From an uncultured Gammaproteobacteria bacterium (GTDB lineage: Bacteria > Pseudomonadota > Gammaproteobacteria > Poriferisulfidales > GCA-002705445): 59,925 bases of DNA. The notes under the pieces are model-generated. The model had not been told where the DNA came from. It did not search any database and saw only the letters and a program-made list of their open reading frames with translations. The position numbers and the translations under genes are program-made. The DNA is taken from NCBI GenBank assembly GCA_913031205.1, contig CAJWEM010000005.1, positions 1-59,925 of the forward strand, in the 5' to 3' direction. Positions 52,566 through 59,925 of the stretch are shown here, one piece after another; the first letter of the stretch is position 1; every line of letters begins with the position of its first letter.

Positions 52566-53822
52566 ATGAAAAAAAATAAAAAAATTTATAGCTGCATGGA
52601 TGATTACGATCCAAACTCAATATTAATTGAAAATGCTTTAAAAGAAATAAAAAAAATCTCAAAAAAACTGAGATCATACGAGTATGTTTCTCTTTCTGAC
52701 TCATATAATCGAGTCATTTACGAGAATATTAAATCAAAACTAAAAGTGCCTAACTATGATAATTCAGCTATGGACGGTTATGCACTTAATTTAAAAGATC
52801 TTAAAAATAATAATATTTTTAAAGTATGCGGAACGTCGTTAGCAGGATCCCCTTTTAAGAAAAAATTAGGTATTAAAGAATGTGTCAAAATTATGACGGG
52901 AGCTGTTATTCCAAAAGGGACAAATGCTGTAATAATGAAAGAAGAAATAGAAAATCTTAGTAAGGATAAAATTAAAGTTTTATCAAAAAAAGTTCGTGTT
53001 AATCAAAATATTAGATTCTCTGGTGAAGACATTCAAAAAAATAGGATAATTCTTAAAAAAGATCAAATTATCAATTCTGCATCGATGGGTTTATTAGCGT
53101 CACAAGGTATAAACAAAATAAAAGTATACAGGAATCCGAAAGTATCATTTTTTACGTCCGGTGATGAAGTTGTACAAATTGATAAAAAATTACCGTATGG
53201 AAAAGTTCATGATAGTAATAGATATACTCTTATAGGAATGTTAAAAAAAAATAATGTCTCATTTATTGATCTAGGTCATGCTCAAGATAATCCAAAGGAT
53301 ATTAAAAAAAAATTTGCTGAAGCAATAAAGAAAACAGATATAGTTATAACTACTGGTGGAGTTTCTGTTGGAGATGCTGATTATATTAAGGATGTAGTAA
53401 ATAGCTTGGGTGATATTAATTTTTGGAAAGTGGCAGTAAAACCTGGACGCCCATTAGCATTTGGGAAAATAAAAAATACTATTTTCTTTGGATTGCCAGG
53501 TAATCCTGTTTCGGTAATGGTAACATTTCTTCTATTTGTATTGCCGAGTATTAAACTATTATCAAGTGAAAATCATAACTTAACTTTCGAGACTGCTTTA
53601 ATAAAAACAAACTTAAAAAAAAGAAAAGGCAGAGCTGAATTTCAAAGAGGAATTCTTACAATTAAAAATAATAAAAAATATGTACATTCGGTTGGCGAGC
53701 AAGGTTCTGGAATATTAAGCTCCATGGCTAAAGCGAACTGCTTGATTTATCTGCCAGTTGAACAAGGTGCAGTAAAAATTGATGATTATGTAAAAGTATT
53801 AGTATTTAATAATTATATTTAA
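52566..53822 (+). CDS. moeA: Molybdopterin molybdenumtransferase MoeA
   Basis: Inserts molybdate into adenylated molybdopterin. The 418-aa protein has the N-terminal PNYDNSAMDGYAL block, TGAVIPKGTNAVI, the MPT-binding TTGGVSVGDADYI (near 274) and GLPGNPVSVMVTF. It ends in a TTAA palindrome shared with the stop codon of moaE. Confidence 0.96.
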   Translation: MKKNKKIYSCMDDYDPNSILIENALKEIKKISKKLRSYEYVSLSDSYNRVIYENIKSKLKVPNYDNSAMDGYALNLKDLKNNNIFKVCGTSLAGSPFKKKLGIKECVKIMTGAVIPKGTNAVIMKEEIENLSKDKIKVLSKKVRVNQNIRFSGEDIQKNRIILKKDQIINSASMGLLASQGINKIKVYRNPKVSFFTSGDEVVQIDKKLPYGKVHDSNRYTLIGMLKKNNVSFIDLGHAQDNPKDIKKKFAEAIKKTDIVITTGGVSVGDADYIKDVVNSLGDINFWKVAVKPGRPLAFGKIKNTIFFGLPGNPVSVMVTFLLFVLPSIKLLSSENHNLTFETALIKTNLKKRKGRAEFQRGILTIKNNKKYVHSVGEQGSGILSSMAKANCLIYLPVEQGAVKIDDYVKVLVFNNYI

Positions 53823-54256
53823 GTATTTTTCTCAACCCATTTCGAGGAATTATCGATAAAGTATTCTTTCTTCCATAGTGGAGCATTGTGCTTAAGGTCT
53901 TCTAGAATAACTTCAACTGCTTCCATCGATTCTTTTCTGTGAGAAGTCCAGCATGCTACAACAACAATACAATCACCCGGAAAAACTTTTCCAATTCTAT
54001 GAGCTATCATAAAATTTAATAATTTAAATTTATCTTTTACTTTTTCACCTAAATTTTCTAAATAAAACTTGGTCATTTCTGGATAGTATTCTAAATCCAT
54101 TGCCATGACATCATCTCGTTGGATATTATTATTTCTCATAAACCCAATAAAATTACTTTGCGCTCCGATTGTTTTTGCGTCACAGTAAGTATTTTCATAA
54201 TCACTTATTAATTTATAGGGGTCTATTTTTTCTTTTGATAGTATTATAGGGTTCAT
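53819..54256 (-). CDS. moaE: Molybdopterin synthase large subunit MoaE
   Basis: With MoaD, adds two sulfurs to precursor Z. The 145-aa protein has FIGFMRNNN, AHRIGKVFPGD and the C-terminal catalytic Lys region APLWKKEYF. MoaD and MoaC are not in the window. It is divergent from moaB and converges with moeA. Confidence 0.94.
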   Translation of the reverse strand: MNPIILSKEKIDPYKLISDYENTYCDAKTIGAQSNFIGFMRNNNIQRDDVMAMDLEYYPEMTKFYLENLGEKVKDKFKLLNFMIAHRIGKVFPGDCIVVVACWTSHRKESMEAVEVILEDLKHNAPLWKKEYFIDNSSKWVEKNT

Positions 54257-54319
54257 ATTCTATATTATATAAAATTTAACTGTTTTGTATATTTTAACAA
54301 TAAAGAATATAATTTACAC

Positions 54320-54829
54320 ATGGCTGATAAAATTAAATTGAATATTGCGATACTTACAATCTCCGACTCTAGATCTGAGGATAATGATAAATCTGGAAAA
54401 ATTCTTTATGACCTTATTAATGAATCTGGGCACCATGTTTCAGATAAATCAATTGTTAAAGATGATATATATGCTATTAGAAGCGCAATGTCGACTTGGA
54501 TTGAAAACAACGAAATTGACGTTATCGTGAGTACAGGCGGTACCGGGGTAACAGGAACAGATGGCACTCCTGAAGCTGCAGAAGTTTTATTTGATAAGAA
54601 AATAGAGGGTTTTGGTGAAATATTTAGATATATATCATTTAAGAAAATAAAAACCTCAACTATACAATCAAGGGCTACTGCGGGAGTTGCGAATTCAACA
54701 TATATTTTTTGTTTACCAGGATCTCCAAGCGCATGCAAAGATGCATGGACAGAAATAATTCAACATCAATTGGATTCTAATAACAAGCCATGTAACCTTG
54801 TTGAATTAATGCCAAGGTTAAAGAGTTAA
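54320..54829 (+). CDS. moaB: Molybdopterin adenylyltransferase, MoaB type
   Basis: A 169-aa MPT-binding protein. TISDSRS near the start, STGGTGVTGTDGTPEA (near 73-88) and LPGSPSACKDAW match MoaB/MogA. The role is adenylation of molybdopterin before MoeA acts; E. coli MoaB itself appears dispensable because of MogA, but no mogA is seen here. The stop sits in a TTAA palindrome shared with the convergent moaA. Confidence 0.93.
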   Translation: MADKIKLNIAILTISDSRSEDNDKSGKILYDLINESGHHVSDKSIVKDDIYAIRSAMSTWIENNEIDVIVSTGGTGVTGTDGTPEAAEVLFDKKIEGFGEIFRYISFKKIKTSTIQSRATAGVANSTYIFCLPGSPSACKDAWTEIIQHQLDSNNKPCNLVELMPRLKS

Positions 54830-55836
54830 CCTCCAATATAAGACATTTCTGCCTTTTTAATAAGTTTATATGAATTTTTACTCATCCTTGTTTCAGAATA
54901 CCTATCATCACGTTCCGACCACATATCCATCAGATAATTACTAATCGAAATATTTGACTCGGAAGACCTAAGAATTTTTTTAACGTCATGAGAGTTGCTC
55001 GCAAAAAGGCATGTGAATAATTTTCCCTCAGCAGTAAGTCTAACTCTAGAACAATCGCCACAAAATGGCTTTGAGATTGAACTAATTATTCCAAATTCTC
55101 CACCTTCGTATGACCACCTTTTTGCAACTTCGCTCTTATAATTCCTCTCTAATGGAGATACAGAATATTTTTCAGATATTATATTTATAATATCATTTAG
55201 GGTAAGAACGTCACTTTTTTCCCATAGATTTACATTTCCAACATCCATAAACTCAATAAATCTCACAATACATCCAGTGTCTTTAAAATGATCGAGCATT
55301 GACAATATATCTGTTTCGTTTATATTTTTTTTTACAACAGTATTAATCTTTATATTTTCAAAGCCTGAATCTTTTGCATTTTCAACCCCTTTCAGGACAT
55401 CTTGTGGGGAGTATTTACTCCCACTAATCTTGTGAAATTTTTCTGGGTCTAGTGAATCTAAGCTTACAGTAAGTCTATTTAATCCAGCCTCCTTTAAAAG
55501 CTTAGCTTTCTTTTTTGACAAAAGAACTCCGTTAGTTGTCATACTAATATCTTTGATTTCATCAATTTTTTTCAGCTCCTCAACTAGCAAGTGGATATTA
55601 TTTCTAAGTAAAGGTTCTCCCCCTGTCAGTCTTACTTTTTTAACACCAAAAGAAGCTAAAATTTTTGTAATTCTTATAATTTCTTCAAAATTTAAAATTT
55701 CAGATTTTTTAAAAAAATTATAATTGGAATTATAGATTTCCTTCGGCATGCAGTAGGTGCATCTGAAATTACACCTATCAGTAACCGAAATCCTAATATC
55801 TCTTAATTTTCTTGCAAATTTATCTGTAATTATCAT
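54826..55836 (-). CDS. moaA: GTP 3',8-cyclase MoaA (radical SAM)
   Basis: First step of molybdopterin synthesis. The 336-aa protein has the radical SAM cluster CNFRCTYCM (near residue 22), a second [4Fe-4S] cluster in FCGDCSRVRLTAEGKLFTCLF-type sequence (two Cys, then one), and the essential C-terminal Gly-Gly (SYIGG). It lies 16 bases from the tRNA-Ala gene upstream on the same strand. Confidence 0.96.
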   Translation of the reverse strand: MIITDKFARKLRDIRISVTDRCNFRCTYCMPKEIYNSNYNFFKKSEILNFEEIIRITKILASFGVKKVRLTGGEPLLRNNIHLLVEELKKIDEIKDISMTTNGVLLSKKKAKLLKEAGLNRLTVSLDSLDPEKFHKISGSKYSPQDVLKGVENAKDSGFENIKINTVVKKNINETDILSMLDHFKDTGCIVRFIEFMDVGNVNLWEKSDVLTLNDIINIISEKYSVSPLERNYKSEVAKRWSYEGGEFGIISSISKPFCGDCSRVRLTAEGKLFTCLFASNSHDVKKILRSSESNISISNYLMDMWSERDDRYSETRMSKNSYKLIKKAEMSYIGG

Positions 55837-55852
55837 TTTTAATTTCTATGTA

Positions 55853-55925
55853 TGGAGCTAGGCGGTCTCGAACCGCCGACCCTTTGCATGCCATGCAAAT
55901 GCTCTACCAGCTGAGCTATAGCCCC
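55853..55925 (-). tRNA. tRNA-Ala (anticodon GGC)
   Basis: The minus strand reads GGGGCTATAGCTCAGCTGGTAG, then anticodon arm TTTGCATGGCATGCAAA with loop anticodon GGC, and GGTTCGAGACC in the T-arm, ending TAGCTCCA. It resembles E. coli tRNA-Ala(GGC). The next three bases are not CCA, so the CCA end must be added after transcription. It sits upstream of moaA. Confidence 0.95.
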
Positions 55926-56014
55926 TATTCCTAAATCTTAAAATATGGATTGCACATGTCAAGCTATCTAATTATCTTAACATTTTATCAATAATGATGT
56001 TAAAGTTTTAACAT

Positions 56015-56683
56015 ATGAAAAAGTTAAAGATACTAGCGGTATTTCTTTTTACAACATTAACAAATATTTCCCTTTCAGCAGATGGTATTTGGCAAGGCGT
56101 TTTTGATATAAATGGCCATGGAAGATATGACTTCACAGGACTTGTTAATAACCAGGATGTAACAGCATATACGGAAAAGGCAAAGGTTGTTTACAGAGGC
56201 GAAATAAATATTACAGAAGAAGATTTTATTTGGAGTCTTAAAATGTATCTCCAAGATGGTACTATGTTTGGCACTGCAGTTATTAAAGGAAAAATTCTTA
56301 ACGGAAACATTATGAGCGGGAAATGGTCAACAGAACCAGCGAAAGACTATGGAAATATATACTTAATAAAGAATGAAGAAGGTATAGAGGATGCAGAAAA
56401 CCAAATAAATAGAGCATGGACATCAATAAATTCAAAAGTCAAACAAGATATAGTAATCGAAAAAAACAAAATTCTTGGTAAAGATGAAAATGGTTGTAAT
56501 TATTACGGAGATATTAATAATTTAAATAATAAAATATATATGGTAAATCTTGAAATTGCATCATGTGGTATCTCTGATGGAGTTTACAATGGTATGGCAC
56601 ACATTGAAAAAAATGAAAAAAAATCAATTTTAAAAATTAATGCAACAAATAAAAATTTTAGTTTATTAATGATATTTGAATAA
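56015..56683 (+). CDS. Unknown exported protein
   Basis: A 222-aa protein with a clear Sec signal peptide (KKLKILAVFLFTTLTNISLSA, likely cut after residue 22 before DGIWQ). No lipobox Cys is present. The mature part is rich in Gly, Asn and beta-prone residues, with blocks such as DGIWQGVFDINGHGRYDF, GTAVIKGKILNG and NGCNYYGDINN, suggesting a beta-rich periplasmic or outer-membrane-associated fold. Two Cys (near 161 and 183) could form a disulfide. I recognise no family. It is isolated, between tRNA-Ala and a convergent DMT permease. Confidence 0.8.
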   Translation: MKKLKILAVFLFTTLTNISLSADGIWQGVFDINGHGRYDFTGLVNNQDVTAYTEKAKVVYRGEINITEEDFIWSLKMYLQDGTMFGTAVIKGKILNGNIMSGKWSTEPAKDYGNIYLIKNEEGIEDAENQINRAWTSINSKVKQDIVIEKNKILGKDENGCNYYGDINNLNNKIYMVNLEIASCGISDGVYNGMAHIEKNEKKSILKINATNKNFSLLMIFE

Positions 56684-56688
56684 CATAA

Positions 56689-57570
56689 TTATTTTCGAGA
56701 GATATATATAGAAATAATGACTAAAAAAAGAGATAAAATCGAATAAAAATTAAATTGCTCTTTCAAAAAAACTATACCTGCAAAAAATGCGAAAACAGGA
56801 ATTGGGTAGTTTACTAAGCTTAAAAAATTTGGACCATAATTTTGAATAATTTTATAATATAAGACAGTAGCAAATGCTGTTGATAAAATTGATAAAATTA
56901 TTATTGATATTAAAGCATCTAGATAAATTTCACTTTCTAGTAAATAAATCTCATCACTAAAAAAAGATAAAAATATTAATTGCACAGTTGAAAAAGTCAT
57001 TACAACTGCAGATAGTGGTATCACTTCAATATCATTAATTTTTTTAACAAGTAAAGCATTAAGGGCATAAAAAAAAGCGCTTATTATAACAGCAATTTTT
57101 GAGTATATATTATTAAAAAAATTAATATTCTCATTATTATTTAACAACAGTATTAAGAGACCAAGAAATCCAACAATGAAACCTAAAATCTTGTTAGCAG
57201 TTAATTTTTCGTACTTAAAAAGATAATGTGATCCAAGAACTGTAAATAACGGCATAAACCCAATTAAAATACCTGTTTCACTGCTGCTAATTGTTTGTTG
57301 TGCCCAACTAATTAAAAAAAAAGGAATTGTAGTTCCAGATAATCCTAGTATAAAAAGAAGATTAAAATATTTATAAATAAAATTTAACTTATAGCCTTGT
57401 GCAATAGAATAAATTAGAAGAAATATTGAAGCAAAGAAGACTCTAAAAAAAGCTATCTGCGTAGGAGAAAATGAATTTAAAGATAACTCAATTAAAACAA
57501 AAGCACTGCCGAACAATACAACTAGTATAGAAAAATAAAACCATTTTAAAAAAACTTCATTTAAGTACAT
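56689..57570 (-). CDS. DMT-superfamily (EamA) permease
   Basis: A 293-aa protein with ten predicted transmembrane segments in two repeated halves; the EamA features AFFRVFFASIFLLIYS in the first half and NYPIPVFAFFAGIVFLKEQ in the second are clear. Substrate unknown; relatives export amino acids, nucleosides or drugs. It overlaps pgpA by 14 bases and ends the riboflavin/thiamine operon. Confidence 0.9.
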   Translation of the reverse strand: MYLNEVFLKWFYFSILVVLFGSAFVLIELSLNSFSPTQIAFFRVFFASIFLLIYSIAQGYKLNFIYKYFNLLFILGLSGTTIPFFLISWAQQTISSSETGILIGFMPLFTVLGSHYLFKYEKLTANKILGFIVGFLGLLILLLNNNENINFFNNIYSKIAVIISAFFYALNALLVKKINDIEVIPLSAVVMTFSTVQLIFLSFFSDEIYLLESEIYLDALISIIILSILSTAFATVLYYKIIQNYGPNFLSLVNYPIPVFAFFAGIVFLKEQFNFYSILSLFLVIISIYISRK

Positions 57571-58009
57571 GAATTATAATGAATAAAGTGATGCCAGAGA
57601 ATAGTCCAGCTATTATATCATCTAAAATAACACCAAGAGCATTTTTCATTTTTTTATCAATTAAAGAAATTGGATACGGTTTAACAATATCAAATAGTCT
57701 GAAAATCAAAAAACTAGAAAATAAAACAAATAATGTATTATCAAAAAATATTATAAAAATAAGATATCCTATTACCTCATCAATAACTATACTTTTATCG
57801 TCAATATCTTTAAAAACTTGTTTCTTATATGATTGACTCAAAAGAAAGAGAGATATTAAAAAAAGTAGAAAAACAATGGAAATTTTTGTAATTAAGTTGA
57901 AATCATAAATTAATAAAAAGATTGGAATAGCCAATAACGTTCCAAAAGTACCTGGGGCATACTTTATTTTACCAATATAAAATCCTGTAAGTATAAATTT
58001 TAGAATCAT
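57557..58009 (-). CDS. pgpA: Phosphatidylglycerophosphatase A
   Basis: Membrane phosphatase that makes phosphatidylglycerol. The 150-aa protein has GFYIGKIKYAPGTFGTLLAIP, DEVIGYLI and the acidic metal-binding FRLFDIVKPYPISLIDKKMKNALGVILDDIIAG-type region. Start and stop codons interlock with thiL, and nusB-thiL-pgpA order matches E. coli. Confidence 0.93.
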   Translation of the reverse strand: MILKFILTGFYIGKIKYAPGTFGTLLAIPIFLLIYDFNLITKISIVFLLFLISLFLLSQSYKKQVFKDIDDKSIVIDEVIGYLIFIIFFDNTLFVLFSSFLIFRLFDIVKPYPISLIDKKMKNALGVILDDIIAGLFSGITLFIIIHVLK

Positions 58010-58932
58010 TACTCAAAATGCTCAAATTCTTTGTATATATCTAATTGTAATTTTTTTGATTTTTGAAAAAAATCTATATTTTTACTATCGTTTAATTTTC
58101 CAATTTCAAATATCTCTATACATTTTTGGTCGCAATATTTTTTTAATTTTTCTATATTACTAGAGCTAACAGTGAAAAAAAGCTCATAGTCTTCACCATA
58201 ACCAAAAGCATCTTCCCATGTATTTTCGTTCTCTAATATTAAATGACGAATATTTTCATTTATACAAATTTTATCGAGATTTATTTCAGCACCTAGTTTA
58301 CTTCTTTTACATATATTTCTTAATGATTTGAATAAGCCATCTGACATGTCAGTGCATGCGTTTGCGTAGTTTGCAAGCAACTTTCCAAGTTCATTTCTAT
58401 CTTGGTGTAAGAAATATTTATTATTCATGTGCGCATACATTGTTTCCGCTACTGATCCTGAAATATATATGTTATCACCAGTCTTTGCTGATGATGTTTG
58501 CATAAAATTATTTGATTCTGTATAACCTACCAGTGTCATTGATATGCTCAATTCACCTTTTGTAGTATCTCCTCCTAAAATAGTCATTGAAAATTTATTG
58601 AAAACTTTGTTATACCCTTCTATTAATTGTTTTATAAAAATGTCTGAGGGTTTTTCTATGGTTAAATTAATAAGCGCAAAAGCTGGTTCAGCACCCATAG
58701 CTGAGAGATCACTAATATTTGATATAGCAGATATGTACCCAAGTTCATAAGGCGTAATATTTGATTTAAAGTGAGTATTGAGAGCCATGGTATCAGTTGT
58801 AATTACCATATTTGTCTCTTGCTTTGGGAAAATTACTCCCGCGTCCTCGCCTATTGGAATTATTACTTCCTCTCTAAAGCCATTATTATTTGAAACCAAT
58901 TCGATTATTTTATCTTCAGATATCTTTTTCAT
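58009..58932 (-). CDS. thiL: Thiamine-monophosphate kinase
   Basis: Makes thiamine pyrophosphate from thiamine monophosphate. The 307-aa protein has PIGEDAGVI near residue 27, TTDTMALNTHFK, the LGGDTTKGELSISMT block and NACTDMSDGL. It overlaps nusB by 4 bases and pgpA by 1 base. Confidence 0.95.
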   Translation of the reverse strand: MKKISEDKIIELVSNNNGFREEVIIPIGEDAGVIFPKQETNMVITTDTMALNTHFKSNITPYELGYISAISNISDLSAMGAEPAFALINLTIEKPSDIFIKQLIEGYNKVFNKFSMTILGGDTTKGELSISMTLVGYTESNNFMQTSSAKTGDNIYISGSVAETMYAHMNNKYFLHQDRNELGKLLANYANACTDMSDGLFKSLRNICKRSKLGAEINLDKICINENIRHLILENENTWEDAFGYGEDYELFFTVSSSNIEKLKKYCDQKCIEIFEIGKLNDSKNIDFFQKSKKLQLDIYKEFEHFE

Positions 58933-59357
58933 TCTTCTAATTTTTTATAATTTTCTAAAAAAGCATTAATGAACTTATAGCTATCTTGACCACCAAATTT
59001 TTTTGCTAGCTTAATTGATTCAGATATAATCACCTCATAAGGGAATTTTTTATTATAAATGATTTCAAAGACATAGCATCTAATAATGGAAAGCTCCACA
59101 ATATTAATTTTAGTAATATCTATATCAGATTTATCCTGAATTGAGTCATCAATATGCTGAATGTTATTAATTACCCCGGTAATAATATCATTAAAATAGT
59201 CGCTATCTGATTTCCCGAAGTTTGTATCATTGCTAAATAAGCCTAAAAGGTCTTCAATACTACATGGGTTAATAGACCAAGAGTAGATAGCTTGAAACGC
59301 TAATCTGCGAGACCAGATATTACGATTTGTATTTCGCATTTTTGCACTAACTGTCAT
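58929..59357 (-). CDS. nusB: Transcription antitermination factor NusB
   Basis: With NusE, binds boxA RNA and prevents early termination in rRNA operons. The 142-aa all-helical protein has RRLAFQAIYSW near the start, ELSIIRCYVFEI, the VIISESIKLAKKFG motif and KFINAFLEN, all family landmarks. It lies between ribH (36 bases) and thiL. Confidence 0.94.
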   Translation of the reverse strand: MTVSAKMRNTNRNIWSRRLAFQAIYSWSINPCSIEDLLGLFSNDTNFGKSDSDYFNDIITGVINNIQHIDDSIQDKSDIDITKINIVELSIIRCYVFEIIYNKKFPYEVIISESIKLAKKFGGQDSYKFINAFLENYKKLEE

Positions 59358-59393
59358 TTTTTTTAAAAAGTTTTAGGCGGTAATATGAATCTC

Positions 59394-59858
59394 TTAATCT
59401 AATACAGCATCATACATAAGAGTCTTTGCAGCATTAGCCACATTAAACCCTATATTTCTATTATCAGGGTTATTAAAATTTATCTCAGATCTAGCAATAG
59501 CTTGTTCTTTATTTAACGCAGTAATTACACCAAATAATATTGGAATTTTACTATTAATATTTAAAGTTGCTAAAGCATTTGCACAAGCACTTGAAATATA
59601 TTCAAAATGAGCTGTTTCTCCTTTAATTACACAGCCAAGAGTGATAATACAATCTATATCTTTATATTCTTCATTATCTAAAACTTTCTTTGCCATGTAT
59701 GGGAGCTCAAATGCGCCAGGAACATGTATGGGCTCTAATTGAATGATTTCAACTTCACTATTTTCCAAACTTTTATTAACGCCATAGTGTAGGTTATCAA
59801 CAATTTCAGAATTAAAGGTTGATTTAATACATAAAACTTTATAACCGTTATTTGACAT
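59394..59858 (-). CDS. ribH: 6,7-dimethyl-8-ribityllumazine synthase
   Basis: Penultimate step of riboflavin synthesis. The 154-aa protein has VPGAFELPYMAKK, the GCVIKGETAHFEYISSA block with the catalytic His, and PILFGVIT. The order ribBA-ribH-nusB is conserved. It starts 4 bases after the ribBA stop. Confidence 0.96.
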   Translation of the reverse strand: MSNNGYKVLCIKSTFNSEIVDNLHYGVNKSLENSEVEIIQLEPIHVPGAFELPYMAKKVLDNEEYKDIDCIITLGCVIKGETAHFEYISSACANALATLNINSKIPILFGVITALNKEQAIARSEINFNNPDNRNIGFNVANAAKTLMYDAVLD

Positions 59859-59862
59859 ATAA

Positions 59863-59925
59863 TTATTCCGTTATATATTTTTCTATTTCAAGACCATATC
59901 CGCCTAAACCATAAAAAGTTTTAGG
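59863..59925 (-). CDS. ribBA: C-terminal end of a RibBA/GTP cyclohydrolase II-type protein (cut by window edge)
   Basis: Only the last 20 codons are in the window; they encode PKTFYGLGGYGLEIEKYITE and then TAA. The GLxGYGLEI segment is typical of the RibA-like C terminus of RibBA. The call depends on this short match and on the downstream ribH. Whether the gene is a bifunctional ribBA or only ribA or ribB cannot be seen. Confidence 0.72.
   Translation of the reverse strand, partial: PKTFYGLGGYGLEIEKYITE

Overview
This is a compact, AT-rich bacterial chromosome segment. Hand counts of short samples give about 32% G+C in mdh and up to about 43% in strongly conserved genes such as sdhA. Gene content and order point to a gammaproteobacterium: fabD-fabG-acpP-fabF-pabC-mltG-tmk, nudJ-mnmA-hflD, surE-pcm-yqaA-nlpD, leuS-lptE (with holA nearby), prfB-lysS, sdhCDAB-sdhE and ribBA-ribH-nusB-thiL-pgpA are all arranged as in that class. 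Genes are packed with gaps of a few bases or 4-base overlaps, as in streamlined (for example planktonic marine) genomes. I cannot fix the lineage from sequence alone. I see no insertion sequence, prophage, CRISPR array or rRNA, and no gene-free stretch longer than 300 bases.

Layout. 1-5 kb: the end of a tRNA-Glu gene, gltX, zapE, mdh, an alpha/beta hydrolase with an Asp nucleophile, and a membrane-anchored J-domain protein. 5-7.4 kb: molybdenum cofactor genes (MoeB-like, mobA, mobB). 7.5-15.6 kb: citrate synthase, a MetX-family acyltransferase, a cold-shock protein, the complete succinate dehydrogenase operon with its flavinylation factor, then ygfZ and a 48-codon membrane peptide. 15.6-27.4 kb: lysS, prfB (with its programmed frameshift), proA, holA, an inserted pair (beta-hydroxyacid dehydrogenase plus membrane protein), lptE, leuS, nhaA and a PerM-type permease. 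27.4-31.4 kb: pabB fused by overlaps to two genes of the archaeal-type methanofuran/tetrahydromethanopterin set, with a divergent HisA-like gene of the same set. 31.4-37.1 kb: the fatty-acid synthesis operon with pabC, mltG and tmk. 37.3-49.5 kb: infA, nudJ, mnmA, hflD, acnA, fumC, purB, thrC, hom, alaC and an Mth938-domain protein. 49.5-52.6 kb: nlpD, yqaA, pcm, surE, smr. 52.6-55.9 kb: moeA, moaE, moaB, moaA and tRNA-Ala. 56-59.9 kb: an unknown secreted protein, a DMT permease, pgpA, thiL, nusB, ribH and the end of ribBA.

How the genes fit together. Five TCA-cycle steps (citrate synthase, aconitase, succinate dehydrogenase, fumarase, malate dehydrogenase) lie in this one window, giving aerobic oxidative metabolism. 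Seven molybdopterin genes imply at least one molybdoenzyme elsewhere. The methanofuran/H4MPT-type genes, sharing an operon with the p-aminobenzoate synthase gene pabB, suggest C1 (formaldehyde or methyl) oxidation through an archaeal-type carrier; the catalytic enzymes of that pathway are not in the window.

The two observations I would follow first are the SdhC subunit that has lost its haem-ligand histidine (Tyr81 in place of E. coli His84) and the C1-cofactor/pabB locus with its divergent starts only 5 bases apart.
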